From contig WOAB01000056.1 of the NCBI GenBank assembly GCA_027886185.1, positions 12,648,001 through 12,712,000 of the forward strand: 64,000 bases of DNA. Direction: 5' to 3'. Numbering within the stretch: position 1 is the first letter of the stretch; each line of letters starts with the position of its first letter. The notes below the pieces were generated by a model. It was not told where the DNA came from and did not search any database. It saw only the letters and a list, made by a program, of their open reading frames with translations. A program made the position numbers and the translations under genes. Below, in pieces: positions 23,692 to 36,010 of this stretch. Source of the DNA: Rheum nobile (Eukaryota > Streptophyta > Magnoliopsida > Caryophyllales > Polygonaceae).

Positions 23692-26049
23692 TGTTAATAA
23701 TACAATTAAATAAGTTGTTCTTTTAGTTGTGTTTGGCTAAGTATTCCGTGAAGTTCTATCCATTTACTTGTTGTTAGTAGTGCAGAGATATTCTAGGTTC
23801 TTGTTAGCAGTATCTCTCCTAGTTAGTTGAATTATCTGGTATAAGTATGAAAGTCTATCTAATGAAAAGATAATCACTTTTTTTCTACTTCTTAATGGTA
23901 TCACCCAAAAGATCTTAGGACACAAAACTCTCTCTTCTTTTCCATCACAAACACGTACAAACCACTCAATCATGGCTGCTGACTTTGCAACTCAGTTGCC
24001 CAACCCACATGAATTAGTTTGGCAACGATCTTGATCCTCCTCATAAAATCTCTCACACAAACACAAATCACAAAACTCAATCATGGCGGCAGAATTTTTA
24101 ATAGGTAGCCCTACACAAAATCTATTTTTCACACTTCTGCCATTCAAATTAGGCTCCGCCTACACAAACCACAAAACCTTGGTTACACATTATGACCAAC
24201 AAAACTCAAGATCGGCTCAACACCGCTTCAACAAAACTCAAGATCGGCTCAACCCGACTTCAACAAAACTCAAGATCGGATCAACACGACTTCCCGGTTC
24301 AACCCGTTTTCAACAAAACCAAGATCGGCTCAAACCGGTGCGACTTCAACAAAATCCAAAGCGGGATCTACTCCGCCCATGTCCAACGAACAAACTTCGG
24401 CTATACTCTTTAACCCTTGGTTTCACAAACTTTCTCCAAGTTGATCTTTCCCATCGGTCGATCAACTTGCGGGGGAATGTTAATAATACAATTAATTAAG
24501 TTGTTCTGTTAGTTGTATTTGACTAAGTATTTCGTGAAGTTCTATCCATTTACTTGTTGTTAGTAGTGCAGAGATATTCTAGGTTCTTGTTAGCAGTATC
24601 TCTCCTAGTTAGTTGAATTATCTTGTATAAGTATGGAAGTCTATCTAATGAAAAGATAATCACTTTCTCTACTTCTCTATGATATCAGCCTAAAGATCTT
24701 AGGGCACAAAACTCTCTCTTCTTTTCCATCACAAACACGTACAAACCACTCAATCAGGGCTGCTGACTTTGCAACTCAGTTGCCCAACCCACATGAATCA
24801 GTTTGGCAACGATCTTGTTCCCCCTCATAAAATCTCTCACACAAACACAAATCACAAAACTCAATCATGGCGGCAGAATTTTTGAATAGGTAGCCCTACA
24901 CAAAACCTGTTTTTCACGCTTCCGTCATTCAAATTAGGCTCCGCCTACACAAACCGCTAAACCTTGGTTACACGTTATAACCAACAAAACTCAAGATCGG
25001 CTCAACACGGCTTCAACAAAACTCAAGATCGGCTCAACCCGACTTTAACAAAACTCAAGATCAGATCAACACGACTTTTCGGTTCAACCCGTTTTCAAAA
25101 AACCAAGATCGGCTCAAATCGGCACAACTTCAACAAAATCCAAAGCAAGATCTACTCCGCCCATATCCAACGAACAAACTTCGGCTATACTCTTTAGCCC
25201 TTGGTTTCACAAACTTTCTCCAAGTTGATTTTTCCCATCGATCGATCAACTTGCGGGGGAATGTTAATAATACAATTAATTAAGTTGTTCTGTTAGTTGT
25301 ATTTGACTAAGTCTTCCGTGAAGTTCTATCCATTTACTTGTTGTTAGTAGTGCAGAGATATTCTAGGTTATTGTTAGCAGTATCTCTTTATTAGTTAGTT
25401 GAATTATCTTGTATAAGTATGGAAGTCTATCTAATGAAAATATTATTACTTTTTTTCTACTTCTATATGGTATCACCCTAAAGATCTTAGGACACAAAAC
25501 TCTCTCTTCTTTTCCATCACAAACACGTACAAACCACTCAATCATGGCTGCTGACTTTGCAACTCAGTTTCCCAACCCACATGAATTAGTTTGGCAACGA
25601 TCTTGATCTTCCTCATTAAATCTCACACACAAACACAAATCACAAAACTCAATCATGGCGGCATAATTTTCAATAGGTAGCCCTACACAAAACCTACTTT
25701 TCACGCTTCCGCCATTCAAATTAGGTTCCGCCTACACAAACCACAAAACCTTGGTTACACGTTATGATCAACAAAACTCAAGATCGACTCGACACAGCTT
25801 CAACAAAACTCAAGATCGGCTCAACCCGACTTCAACAAAACTCAAGATCGGATCAACACGACTTCCCGATTCAACCTGTTTTCAACAAAACCAAGATCGG
25901 CTCAAATTGGCGCGACTTCAACAAAATCCAAAGCGGGATCTACTCCGCCCATATCCAACGAACAAACTTCGGCTATACTCATTAGCCCTTGGTTTCACAA
26001 ACTTTCTCCAAGTTCATCTTTCCCATCGGTCGATCAACTTGCGGGGGAA
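23692..26049 (+). repeat. Three standard TRIM units
   Basis: Units 23692-24477, 24478-25261 and 25262-26049 (784-788 bp). Their primer sites are degraded (TGGTATCACCC, TGATATCAGCC, TGGTATCACCC). Internal regions carry the usual minisatellite and a GCGGGGGAA purine tract. Confidence 0.85.
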
Positions 26050-28381
26050 TGTTAATAATACAATTAATTAAGTTGTTCAGTTAGTTGTATTTGACTAAGT
26101 CTTCCGTGAAGTTCTATCCATTTACTTGTTGTTAGTAGTGTAGAGATATTCTAGGTTCTTGTTAGCAGGATCTCTCCTAGTTAGTTGAATTATCTTATAT
26201 AAGTATGGAAGTCTATCTAATGAAAAGATAATCACTTTCTCAACTTCTATATTGTATCAGCCTAAAGATCCTCGAGTACAAAACTCTCTCTTATTTTCCA
26301 TCACAAACACGTACAAACCACTCAATCATGGCTGCTGACTTTGCAACTCAATTGCTCAACCCACGTGAATCAGTTTGGCAACGATACTGATCCTCCTCAC
26401 AAAATCTCTCACACAAACACAAATCACAAAACTCAATCATGACGGCAGATTTTTCAATAGGTAGCCCTACACAATACCTGTTTTTCACGCTTCCGCCATT
26501 CAAATTAGGCTCCGCCTACACAAACCACAAAACCTTGGTTACGCGCTATGACCAACAAAACTCAAGATCGGCTCAACCTGACTTCAACAAAACTCAATAT
26601 CGGATCAACACGACTTCTCGGTTCAACCCGTTTTCAACAAAACCAAGATCGGCTCAAACCGGCGCGACTTCAACAAAATCCAAAGCGGGATCTACTCCGC
26701 CCATGTCCAACGAACAAACTTAGGCTATACTCTTTAGCCCTTGGTTTCACAAACTTTCTCCAAGTTGATCTTTCCCATCGGTCGATAAACTTGCGGGGGA
26801 ATGTTAATAATACAATTAATTAAGTTGTTCTGTTAGTTGTATTTGACTAAGTCTTCCGTGAAGTTCTTTCCATTTACTTGTTGTTAGTAGTGCAGAGATA
26901 TTCTAGGTTCTTGTTAGCAATATCTCTCATAGTTAGTTGAATTATCTTGTATAAGTATGAAAGTCGATCTAATGAAAAGATTATCACTTTCTCTATTTTC
27001 CTATATGGTATCAGAGCCTAAAGATCCTAGGGCAGAAAACTCTCTTTTATTTTCCATCACAAACATGTAGAAACCATTCAACCATGGCTGCTGACTTTGC
27101 AACTCAGTTGTCCAACCCACATGAATCAGTTTGGCAACGATCCTGATCCTCCTCACAAAATCCCTCACACAAATCACAAAAATCAATCATGGCGGCAAAA
27201 TTCACAATGGGTAGCCCTACACAAAACCTGTTTTCACGCTTCCGCCGTTCAAATTAGGCTTCGCCTACACAAACCACAAAACCTTGGTTACGCGTTATGA
27301 CCAACAAAACTCAAGATCGGCTCAACCCGACTTTAACAAAACTCAAGATCGGTTCAACCCGACTTCAATAAAACTTAAGATCGGACCAACCCGACTTCCA
27401 CAAAATCAGAATCAGTTCAACCCGTCTTCAATAAAACCAAGATCGGCTCAAACCAGCGCGACTTCAACAAAATCCAAAGCGGGATCTACTCCGCCCATGT
27501 CCAACGAACAAACTTCGGCTATACTCTTTAGCCCTTGGTTTCACAAACTTTTTCCACGTTGATCTTTCTCATCGGTCGATCAACTTGCGGGGGAACGTTA
27601 ATAATACAATTAATTAAGTTGTTCTGTTAGTTTTATTTTACTAAGTCTTCCCTGGAGTTCTATCCATTTACTTGTTTTTAGTAGTGTAGAGATATTCTAG
27701 GTTCTTGTTAGCAGTATCTCTCCTAGTTAGTTGAATTATCTTGTATAAGTATGGAAGTCTATCTAATGAAAAGATAATCACTTTCTCTACTTTTATATGG
27801 TATCAGCCTAAAGATCCTAGGGCACAAAACTCTCTCTTTTCTTTTCCAATACAAACACGTACAAACCACTCAATCATGGCTGCTGACTTTGCAACTCAAT
27901 TGCCCAACCCACATGAATCAGTTTGTCAACTATCCTTATCCTCCTCACAAAATCTCTCACACAAACACAAATCACAAAACTCAATCATGGCGGCAGAAAT
28001 TTCAATAAGTAGCCCTACACAAAACCTGTTTTTCACGCTTCCGCCATTCAAATTAGGTTCCGCCTACACAAACCACAAAACCTTGGTTACGCGTTATGAC
28101 CAACAAAACTCAAGATCGGCTCAACACGGCTTCAACAAAACTCAAGATCGGCAAAACCCGACTTCAACAAAACTCAAGATCGGATCAACACGACTTTCGG
28201 GTTCAACCCGTCTTCAACAAAACCAAGATCGGCTCAAACCGGCACGACTTCAACAAAGTCCAAAGCGGGATCTACTCCGCCCATGTCCAACGATCAAACT
28301 TCGGCTATAATCTTTAGCCCTTGGTTTCACAAACTCTCTCCAAGTTGATCTTTCCCATCGGTCGATCAACTTGCGGGAGAA
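26050..28381 (+). repeat. Right three-unit higher-order repeat, copy 1
   Basis: Units of 752, 794 and 786 bp (starts 26050, 26802, 27596). The first lacks one minisatellite copy. The second keeps an intact primer site TGGTATCAGAGCC (27006-27018) and GTAGAAACC. The third has TTTGTCAACTATCC. All three features recur in the next block. Confidence 0.85.
27006..27018 (+). promoter_or_regulatory. Intact TRIM primer binding site
   Basis: TGGTATCAGAGCC directly follows the LTR end and matches the initiator tRNA-Met primer site of many copia and TRIM elements. Only this unit and the one at 29133 (site near 29336) keep it; the other 17 readable units lack the internal AG. Confidence 0.85.
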
Positions 28382-30716
28382 TGTTAATAATACAATTAAT
28401 TAAGTTGTTCTGTTAGTTGTATTTGACTAAGTCTTCCGTGAAGTTCTATCCATTTACTTGATGTTAGTAGTGCAGAGATATTTTAGGTTCTTGTTAGCAG
28501 TATCTCTCCTAGTTAGTTGAATTATCTTGTATAAGTATGAAAGTCTATCTAATGAAAAGATAATCACTTTCTCTACTTCTATATGGTATTAGCATAAAGA
28601 TCCTGGGGCACAAAACTCTCTCTTCTTTTCCATCACAAACACGTACAAACCACTCAATCATGGCTGCTGACTTTGCAACTCAGTTGCCCAACCCACATGA
28701 ATCAGTTTGGCAACGATATTGATCCTCCTCACAAAATCTCTCACACAAACACAAATCACAAAACTCAATCATGGCGGCAGAATTTTCAATAGGTAGCCCT
28801 ACACAAAACCTATTTTTCACGCTTCCGACATTCAAATTAGGCTCCGCCGACACAAACCACAAAACCTTGGTTACGCGTTATGACCAAGAAAACTCAAGAT
28901 CGGCTCAACCTGACTTCAACAAAACTCAAGATCGGATCAACACGACTTCTCGGTTCAACCCATTTTCAACAAAACCAAGATCGGCTCAAACCGGCGCTAC
29001 TTCAACAAAATCCAAAGCGAGATCTACTCAGTCCATGTACAATGAACAAACTTCGGCTATACTCTTTAGCCTTGGTTTCACAAACTTTCTCCAAGTTGAT
29101 CTTTCTCATCGATCGATCAACTTGCGAGGGAATGTTAATAATACAATTAATTAAGTTGTTAGTTAGTTGTATTTGACTAAGTCTTCCGTGAAGTTCTTTC
29201 CATTTACTTGTTGTTAGTAGTGTAGAGATATTCTAGGTTCTTGTTAGCAGTATCTCTCCTAGTTAGTTGAATTATCTTGTATAAGTATGGAAGTCAATCT
29301 AATGAAAAGATTATCACTTTCTTTATTTTCCTATATGGTATCAGAGCCTAAAGATCCTAGGGCACAAAACTCTCTTTTCTTTTCCATCACAAACATGTAG
29401 AAACCATTCAACCATGGCTGCTGACTTTGCAACTCAGTTGTCCAACCCATATGAATCAGTTTGGCAACGATCCTGATCCTCCTCACAAAATCTTTCACAC
29501 AAACACAAATCACAAAAATCAATCATGGCGGCAAAATTCACAATGGGTAGCCCTACACAAAACCTGTTTTCACGCTTCCACCATTCAAATTAGGCTTCGC
29601 CTACACAAACCACAAAACCTTGGTTACGCGTTATGACCAACAAAACTCAAGATCGGCTCAACCCGACTTCAACAAAACTCAAGATCGGTTCAACCCGACT
29701 TCAATAAAACTCAAGATCGGACCAACCCGACTTCCACAAAATCAGGATCAGTTCAACTCGTCTTCAATAAAACCAAGATCGGCTCAAACCAGCGCGACTT
29801 CAACAAAATCCAAAGCGGGATCTACTCCGCCCATGTCCAACGAACAAACTTCGGCTATACTCTTTAGCCCTTGGTTTCACAAACTTTTTCCAAGTTGATC
29901 TTTCTCATCGGTCGATCAACTTGCGGGGGAATGTTAATAATACAATTAATTAAGTTGTTCTGTTAGTTTTATTTGACTAAGGCTTCCCTGAAGTTCTATC
30001 CATTTACTTGTTGTTAGTAGTGTAGAGATATTCTAGGTTCTTGTTAGCAGTATCTCTCCTAATTAGTTGAATTATCTTGTATAAGTATGGAAGTCTATCT
30101 AATGAAAAGATAATCACTTTCTCTACTTCTATATGGTATCAGCCTAAAGATCCTAGGGCACAAAACTCTCTTTTTTCTTTTCCATCACAAACACGTACAA
30201 ACCACTCAATCATGGCTGCTGACTTTGCAACTCAGTTGCCCAACCCACATGAATTAGTTTGTCAACTATCCTGATCCTCCTCACAAAATCTCTCACACAA
30301 ACACAAATCACAAAACTCAATCATGGCGGTAGAATTTTCAATAGGTAGCCCTACACAAAACCTGTTTTTCACGCTTCCGCCATTTAAATTAGGTTCCGCC
30401 TACACAAACCACAAAACCTTGGTTACGCGTTATGACCAACAAAACTCAAGATCGGTCAACACGGCGTCAACAAAACTCAAGATCGGCTCAACCCGACTTC
30501 AACAAAACTCAAGATCGGATCAACACGACTTTCGGGTTCAACCCGTCTTCAACAAAACCAAGATCGGCTCAAACCGGCGCGACTTCAACAAAATCCAAAA
30601 CGGGATCTACTCCGCCCATGTCCAACGAACAAACTTCGGCTATACTCTTTCGTCCTTGGTTTCACAAACTCTCTCCAAGTTGATCTTTCCCATCGGTCGA
30701 TCAACTTGCGGGGGAA
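28382..30716 (+). repeat. Right three-unit higher-order repeat, copy 2
   Basis: Units of 751, 799 and 785 bp (starts 28382, 29133, 29932) match the units 2.33 kb upstream one by one in length and variants: missing minisatellite copy, intact primer site, then TTTGTCAACTATCC. Confidence 0.85.
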
Positions 30717-30918
30717 TGTTAATAATACAATTAATTAAGTTGTTCTGTTAGTTGTATTTGACTAAGTCTTCCGTAAAGTTCTATCCATTTACTTGATATT
30801 AGTAGTGCAAAGATATTCTAGGTTCTTGTTAGCAGTATCTCTCCTAGTTAGTTGAATTATCTTGTATAAGTATGAAAGTCTATCTAATGAAAAGATAATC
30901 ACTTTCTCTACTTCTATA
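30717..30918 (+). repeat. Terminal TRIM LTR at the array edge
   Basis: Complete 202-bp LTR ending CTTCTATA, followed by non-repeat DNA (TTAGGCACATTT). It contains a TATA-like TGTATAAGTATGG near 30863. The matching left flank lies outside the window, so no target duplication can be checked. Confidence 0.85.
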
Positions 30919-31154
30919 TTAGGCACATTTAATATAAGATAATACAATTTAATGCATTTTCTTGGGATTCCAAACAAACCCTTAATCAGCAGTGTTGATA
31001 CAGTCGGTAGTCTTGGGCATATGATCAGTGCATATTACACTTGAAATCGAAACGATTCACCCTGAAAGAGGGGCTTTGATCCAGATGGGGAGAACGGGAG
31101 ATTATTATTCCATCTGTCAGAATTTATGAAAAATCTTGCTTAGGAATGGAATAT

Positions 31155-34100
31155 TCAGCTTGTAGAGCCGGCTGGCTGTTGCTGTGTGATGCAGTGTATA
31201 TTCCCCCCTCCGAGAACGATTTCTCTAGCTCCTTCGACTCTCACAACCTGCGGTGACAAAGAATAGAGATGTTTTTAGAGGTCATGAATAAGTGTCACTA
31301 AGAATACAAACACAAATTGCACTGATTTAGAAAGCCCATAATGTTGTGGATTTCTAATTTCAAGAAATCATGTTTTTCTCTTACAACTTCCCATGTCAAG
31401 GCAAGAAACCTCTCTATGAGAATCATCCATCAGCAGAAAACAGTATAGGTATTATGGGTTTGGAGTCTTTGGACCTTGATTCTTCATGTTTATTGTCTGT
31501 TGCTTCTCCTGGAATAGATTTATTAGGGAATAGCTAAATCCAAGTCCCAACTTGGTTTTGGGAAACCCATAATCTTGGGTTTTCAAGAACCTTGTTGAAT
31601 ATAAAAATTTATCAGGAAAGGGGTTGGCGTAGTCTATTCTGATTCATGATTCCCCAAACCCAAAATCTAAACACCTTAGTGGACTAGAATAATTCAAAAG
31701 TTGAACACAGTTATCATCACAAGCAACTCGTTTCAAATGAAGCTCTTGACTGTTTAATATGAAATTTAACATGGCAGTTCCTTTGGTAACTAAGCTTCAT
31801 AGATGTGCATCACATATTACTTTGCAGTTGCTCATTTTATCACAAAGCTAACAAATGCGGTTCCAGTCTCGGATGTTACCTCGTGATTCGGAAATTCTTT
31901 TGATAGAACACGAACAGCTTCCGCATCCCATTTTGGATCTCCAAACTGTGGAGCTATGATGCCACCATTGGCAATGTAGAAGTTCACATAAGAAGCAGCA
32001 AGTCTAGTACCAGGCAGTCTCGGTTTAGCCTCACCATCCTACCACAGACCACAGTACATCAGATATTTTACAATTAGAATCCACCACATTCAATGCCATT
32101 TGGCAATATTCAAGGTTGAATACCCCACTATGGTAAAACAATTCAAATAAAAGGACCATATAAAGGCATCCTAGTATAAAGAGTAAGCAATTCAAATCAA
32201 CTATTTAAGGTGATATGGAGAAAGGACCAATTATGATTTGACACTCCATGACAGTCCCTTGCACAAACAAGTTTGAAGGTCGAAAAGGCCCACTTCATGA
32301 AAGTTGGGGCTAAAGGAAGAACAAAATTAGAGATTTGAAGGTCGAACATGGACAATCCATGTAGCACAGATACATTTCCAGATTCTATGCCATTTGCATA
32401 TGTCTTGAAGTCCATACATTATGGAACTCGCAATAATAACAATTAATTACTAAAAAAAGAATTGTCCAAATAGTGATAAAAAGTTACAACTAGACAGATA
32501 TAAGCTTTAGCATCTCAAGATTTCCTGAAAAGGAAAACAAATAATTATCAGAATTTGTAACAAACTTACTTGAAGAACACCGTGTGCCTCCTCAGAAGTC
32601 ATGTGTAATGGACCAGGAACATGAAGTTTAATCACTTCCAATTGTCTACCATTAGCATCTCTAGAGTTAGAAAGAACAGACAAGGCTTCAGCAGCTCGTT
32701 CATACTGAGGATCTGATTCATCATCTGTCCAGGATAAAAGCACCACACCAGGTTTTACAAAGCAACACATATTGTCGATATGACCATTTGTATCATCATC
32801 ACCTGCAAAATGTTAGAAACTGTCTCAGCTTGACTAAATAGAGATGTGTACAGTTATAATCCACGAAATCATGTACTAGAGATACAAAGTACTGTTCCCC
32901 CATCGGATTACAAGAAGGTGCACACCGCAATTTAGAAAATATACCAGAAATGTTCAACAAATATATACAGAACTAGCTATGGAGAAAAACAACTTTCCAT
33001 CTTGGATCCTCATGACAAGGTAAGAAGCAGTATCCGACAACTTAGCTCATGCTAAATAAACACATTAGGGTATCTGCTTTACTGTTCCAACACGTTATGT
33101 TCAAGTATGTGAAAGTATACCATATAATCCACGAGGCAGCCAAATAACCTTCCTCACACCAAGGTAAGCCTTCAAATTATCCTCTATCTGGTCTTTTGTC
33201 ATATGAGGGTTCCTGTTTGGGTTAAGAAGGCACTCCTCTGTTGTAAGACATGTCCCTGAAAGAAACAAAGCAAAAAAATATCTCGTCTGTAGATTGCTTG
33301 AGCATATGATAACTTGATACAACCTAGTCAAAAGAAGTCCTTTGACTCAAATCACAAATTTCCAATTTAAGGTCTGTAAGAATCAGAAGTCTGGGGGATT
33401 GCATAGACAGTGATCAGAAGTTTTATGAAAACAGAAATGAAACATCATATACCTTCTCCATCTACATGGATGCTGCCACCTTCAAGAATCATGGACTGAG
33501 GAAACCTTGGTAGCCTTTCAACACCCAAAATCTAATGATGAAATCGACAGTGAAAAATCATCAGAATGTATCAAAATTTGACTATATTATAATTGATCAA
33601 AATCACTAACCTTTTTTGCAACAAGGAGATCAAGGCTCCAATCACTATAACAACCATCTTCAGAACCTAGAAATTAAGTTACAAAATAAAAATACTTCCA
33701 CATGGAAAGAATAGCATGCAGAGCTACATAGTAATCTGAGCCACAACTCCAGGCCAAAGCACCAAATTTAAACAGAAGATAATAGTTACTTAACTTTAAG
33801 GATTAAATCTTACCTCCCCAACTGTTGAAAGTCCAATCTATCCCAGCAACATTTTGCTCTGAAGCACTTGAATTAGGTTTGGTGTCCCTTACAACAAACT
33901 AGTATAGCAGATCCATAATCTCAGAGGTTAGCTAGTATTGCCAAATATTTATTTCCAATTGTGCAGGATCAAATGAAAAAAAAAAATAGTGGAAGCAAGG
34001 CAGAGACGAAATGAAACTCACAGTTGGGCCTGAGTCACGAAACCAAGAGTCATTCATACTCATCTCTACAACCCTAATGTTTGGAGGTAGCTGATTCCGT

Positions 34101-35124
34101 GCATTAGCCCACTGAAAATAACCAAAATTCCAAAGTCCAGAGAACAAAATGCTGTCAGATCACTCCTACATGCATGGGTTCTCTCAACCAATTAATAATA
34201 TGACCAACCTGAGCAGTGCTAGCACAAACAGTGACAGGCTCAAATCTTGAAATTGCAGTTGCCACTTTAGCAAATACATGTTGAGCATGCACTGCCTCCT
34301 CCCTCCAGTTATCTGGCCGCTCCTTTTGCGTAAAACATCACAATAAGTACAATTACAATTTAGTAGAATCTAGAAACCATAAACAAAGTGGGGCATGAAG
34401 AATGGAAAAGGGGAGGATGGTGAAACTATCCAAATTCAACAACTACAAGGTGTTTTGTTATAGCATGCAAACATGTGTATGCTATTATAGCACAAAAAGT
34501 TATAAAGTCAAGCTAAATCAATTTTTACTTCATTCAAATTTGAACCACGAGGAAGTATCAAAGTACTATGTCCATAGCTAGATAACGCCATACCAAGGAA
34601 AATCCGCAGGAAAGCTAGAGTGAATGTGCAAAACATCAAGAACAACGTCAAATGCACCAATGCTCAGTTAGAAAGCTTTCCAGCAAGAATCCATTTGCTG
34701 TACTGCTTAGTAAATTAACAAACACTGAACTAACAAACCAAATACTGAAACTTTGGAGTTGCATCTCTTGCTCATCCGAAGCGTGAGGCTTTTTAAGCAG
34801 AAATCATACTAGCACAAAAGGTAAATTATAATTAAACCCACAAATTATCTGTGCAACTCACACAGAAATTTATCACTAAACAGAAACAGACACAATTCAT
34901 AAGCCAATCTAAAGCTACTACGGAAGACAACATATAAATCAGTACAGAGATTTAACCACAAGCAATCTGGAACCCATAATCATCAAAGTTAACTCAGACA
35001 TCGTAGCAATTGAATTGAGATGAAAGTGACAGCTTACAGGCCAACCAATCCAACACTGGGAATGAGGTTCCCACTCTGCAGGCATGCGATATCCATGAGA
35101 TGCAGGTGTCCCTTCCAACTCCAT
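31155..35124 (-). CDS. AIH: Agmatine deiminase (agmatine iminohydrolase)
   Basis: Converts agmatine to N-carbamoylputrescine and ammonia, the second step of the arginine decarboxylase route to putrescine. Ten exons with GT-AG borders on the minus strand: 35124-35038, 34322-34209, 34111-34022, 33898-33814, 33666-33611, 33531-33453, 33255-33121, 32802-32570, 32038-31880 and 31247-31155. They sum to 1131 bp, 376 residues plus stop, close to the ~380 of plant orthologues. Landmarks: start MELEGTPASHGYRMPAEWEP, EMSMNDSWFRDSGP, SMILEGGSIHVDGE, LYGDDDTNGHIDNMCCF, and C-terminal GGGNIHCITQQQP with the catalytic Cys. The ATG at 35124 is preferred because the upstream in-frame codon at 35133 is GTG. 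All joins keep phase, so the gene looks intact. A tandem TRIM array lies just downstream and MULE-1 just upstream. Confidence 0.95.
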
Positions 35125-35568
35125 TGATCTCACTATTTCTCAGAGCTAAGAACCCCAACTTTTTCCCCTGAAAACGTAATTCAGAAGCCCTAGATACGTG
35201 ATTTAGTAGTAGCAGCACGCAATTGATTCCATTGAGATCGGCGTGAATGTTGGAGAGTGGAATACGCGAATTAATCTCTTTAAGGAAGTATAAATTGAGG
35301 AGCAGAGAAATTGAAGCCGCGAAATCTCTTTCTGAAGATTCAGAAAGAAGTAGAGACTGAGAAGCAGAGAAGAACAGTCAAACGGAAGTGGGAGACTGAT
35401 GAGAAACGATGAAGAAGAGCGGCGATGGAGTTACAGGTGACAGACTAACACTGACGGAGTAACAGGTGAAGGGAGATGAAGACAAAGGGTTGGTATGCCA
35501 TGACATTATAATGCCATTTTTGTAGAAAATACTTTATTTAAAATAGATATGTTTTGACTTTGGACCGT
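35125..35568 (-). promoter_or_regulatory. Upstream region of the agmatine deiminase gene
   Basis: About 445 bp between the ATG and the left edge of MULE-1, including the target duplication TTGGACCGT (35560-35568). It must hold the 5' UTR and core promoter unless these extend into the transposon. No clear TATA box was identified. Confidence 0.5.
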
Positions 35569-36010
35569 GATTTTTTTTTACCAAACTAAGCAAGGTAGAG
35601 AAACTTATTCTGAAAGTAAGCTCGGTACGAAACTTATTCTTAGAACAGGCTGACTCTGTAGCTTCGGGCTAAGGCGCTGAAGAGAGCAGCGACTCAAAAA
35701 AAAAGAAATAACGTCGTTAAAAACGACTTTCATCAAAGCGGATGTGGTTGTTTAAAAAATGAATTGGTCGATGTATAGTATAGCGACTCAATTTTTTTTA
35801 ATTTTTTAATCTTCGGTTTTATTACATACATAAAATAAAACTAAAAAGATATGAGTCGTTGTACCGTACAGCGACTCAAACATATTTTATTTTTTCCTCC
35901 CCCTGTTTAATTTCGTATATATAAAAAAAAAATGGACTAAGTCGATGTACGATATTGCGACTAAATCATGTAGAGTCTTTTCATCAAAACAGCGACTTTG
36001 TTTTTTTTTA
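35569..36010 (+). repeat. Left extended terminal inverted repeat of MULE-1
   Basis: Similar in reverse to 46290-46734 over roughly 440 bp. After the outer ~115 bp it is made of short AT-rich blocks separated by small palindromes of the type GAGTCGTTGTAC...GTACAGCGACTC (for example 35852-35878). Confidence 0.8.

Larger units (their letters stand above)
22373..30918 (+). mobile_element. TRIM-like tandem array, right part
   Basis: Continuation of the array after element A. It starts inside a unit's internal region (AAAAGCCAAAGCGGG). LTR starts are at 22500, 22704, 22909, 23692, 24478, 25262, 26050, 26802, 27596, 28382, 29133, 29932 and 30717. The AAAAGCC variant at the junction is shared with unit 5904-6685, and the LTR at 22500 (TATATAAGTTGTTCCG) matches the LTR at 6686. 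The array ends exactly at the 3' end of a complete LTR (30918), 236 bp from the agmatine deiminase stop codon. Confidence 0.9.

Noticed and set aside
1..30918. CRISPR-like or rDNA-type array
   Set aside because: Units are ~784 bp with LTR, primer site and purine tract. No short spaced direct repeats and no rRNA sequence were seen.
32197..32415. 72-codon minus-strand ORF
   Set aside because: Lies wholly in the intron between exons 8 and 9 of the agmatine deiminase gene.
34994..35218. ORF overlapping exon 1 of agmatine deiminase in another frame
   Set aside because: Out of frame with the conserved MPAEWEPHSQCWIGWP sequence.
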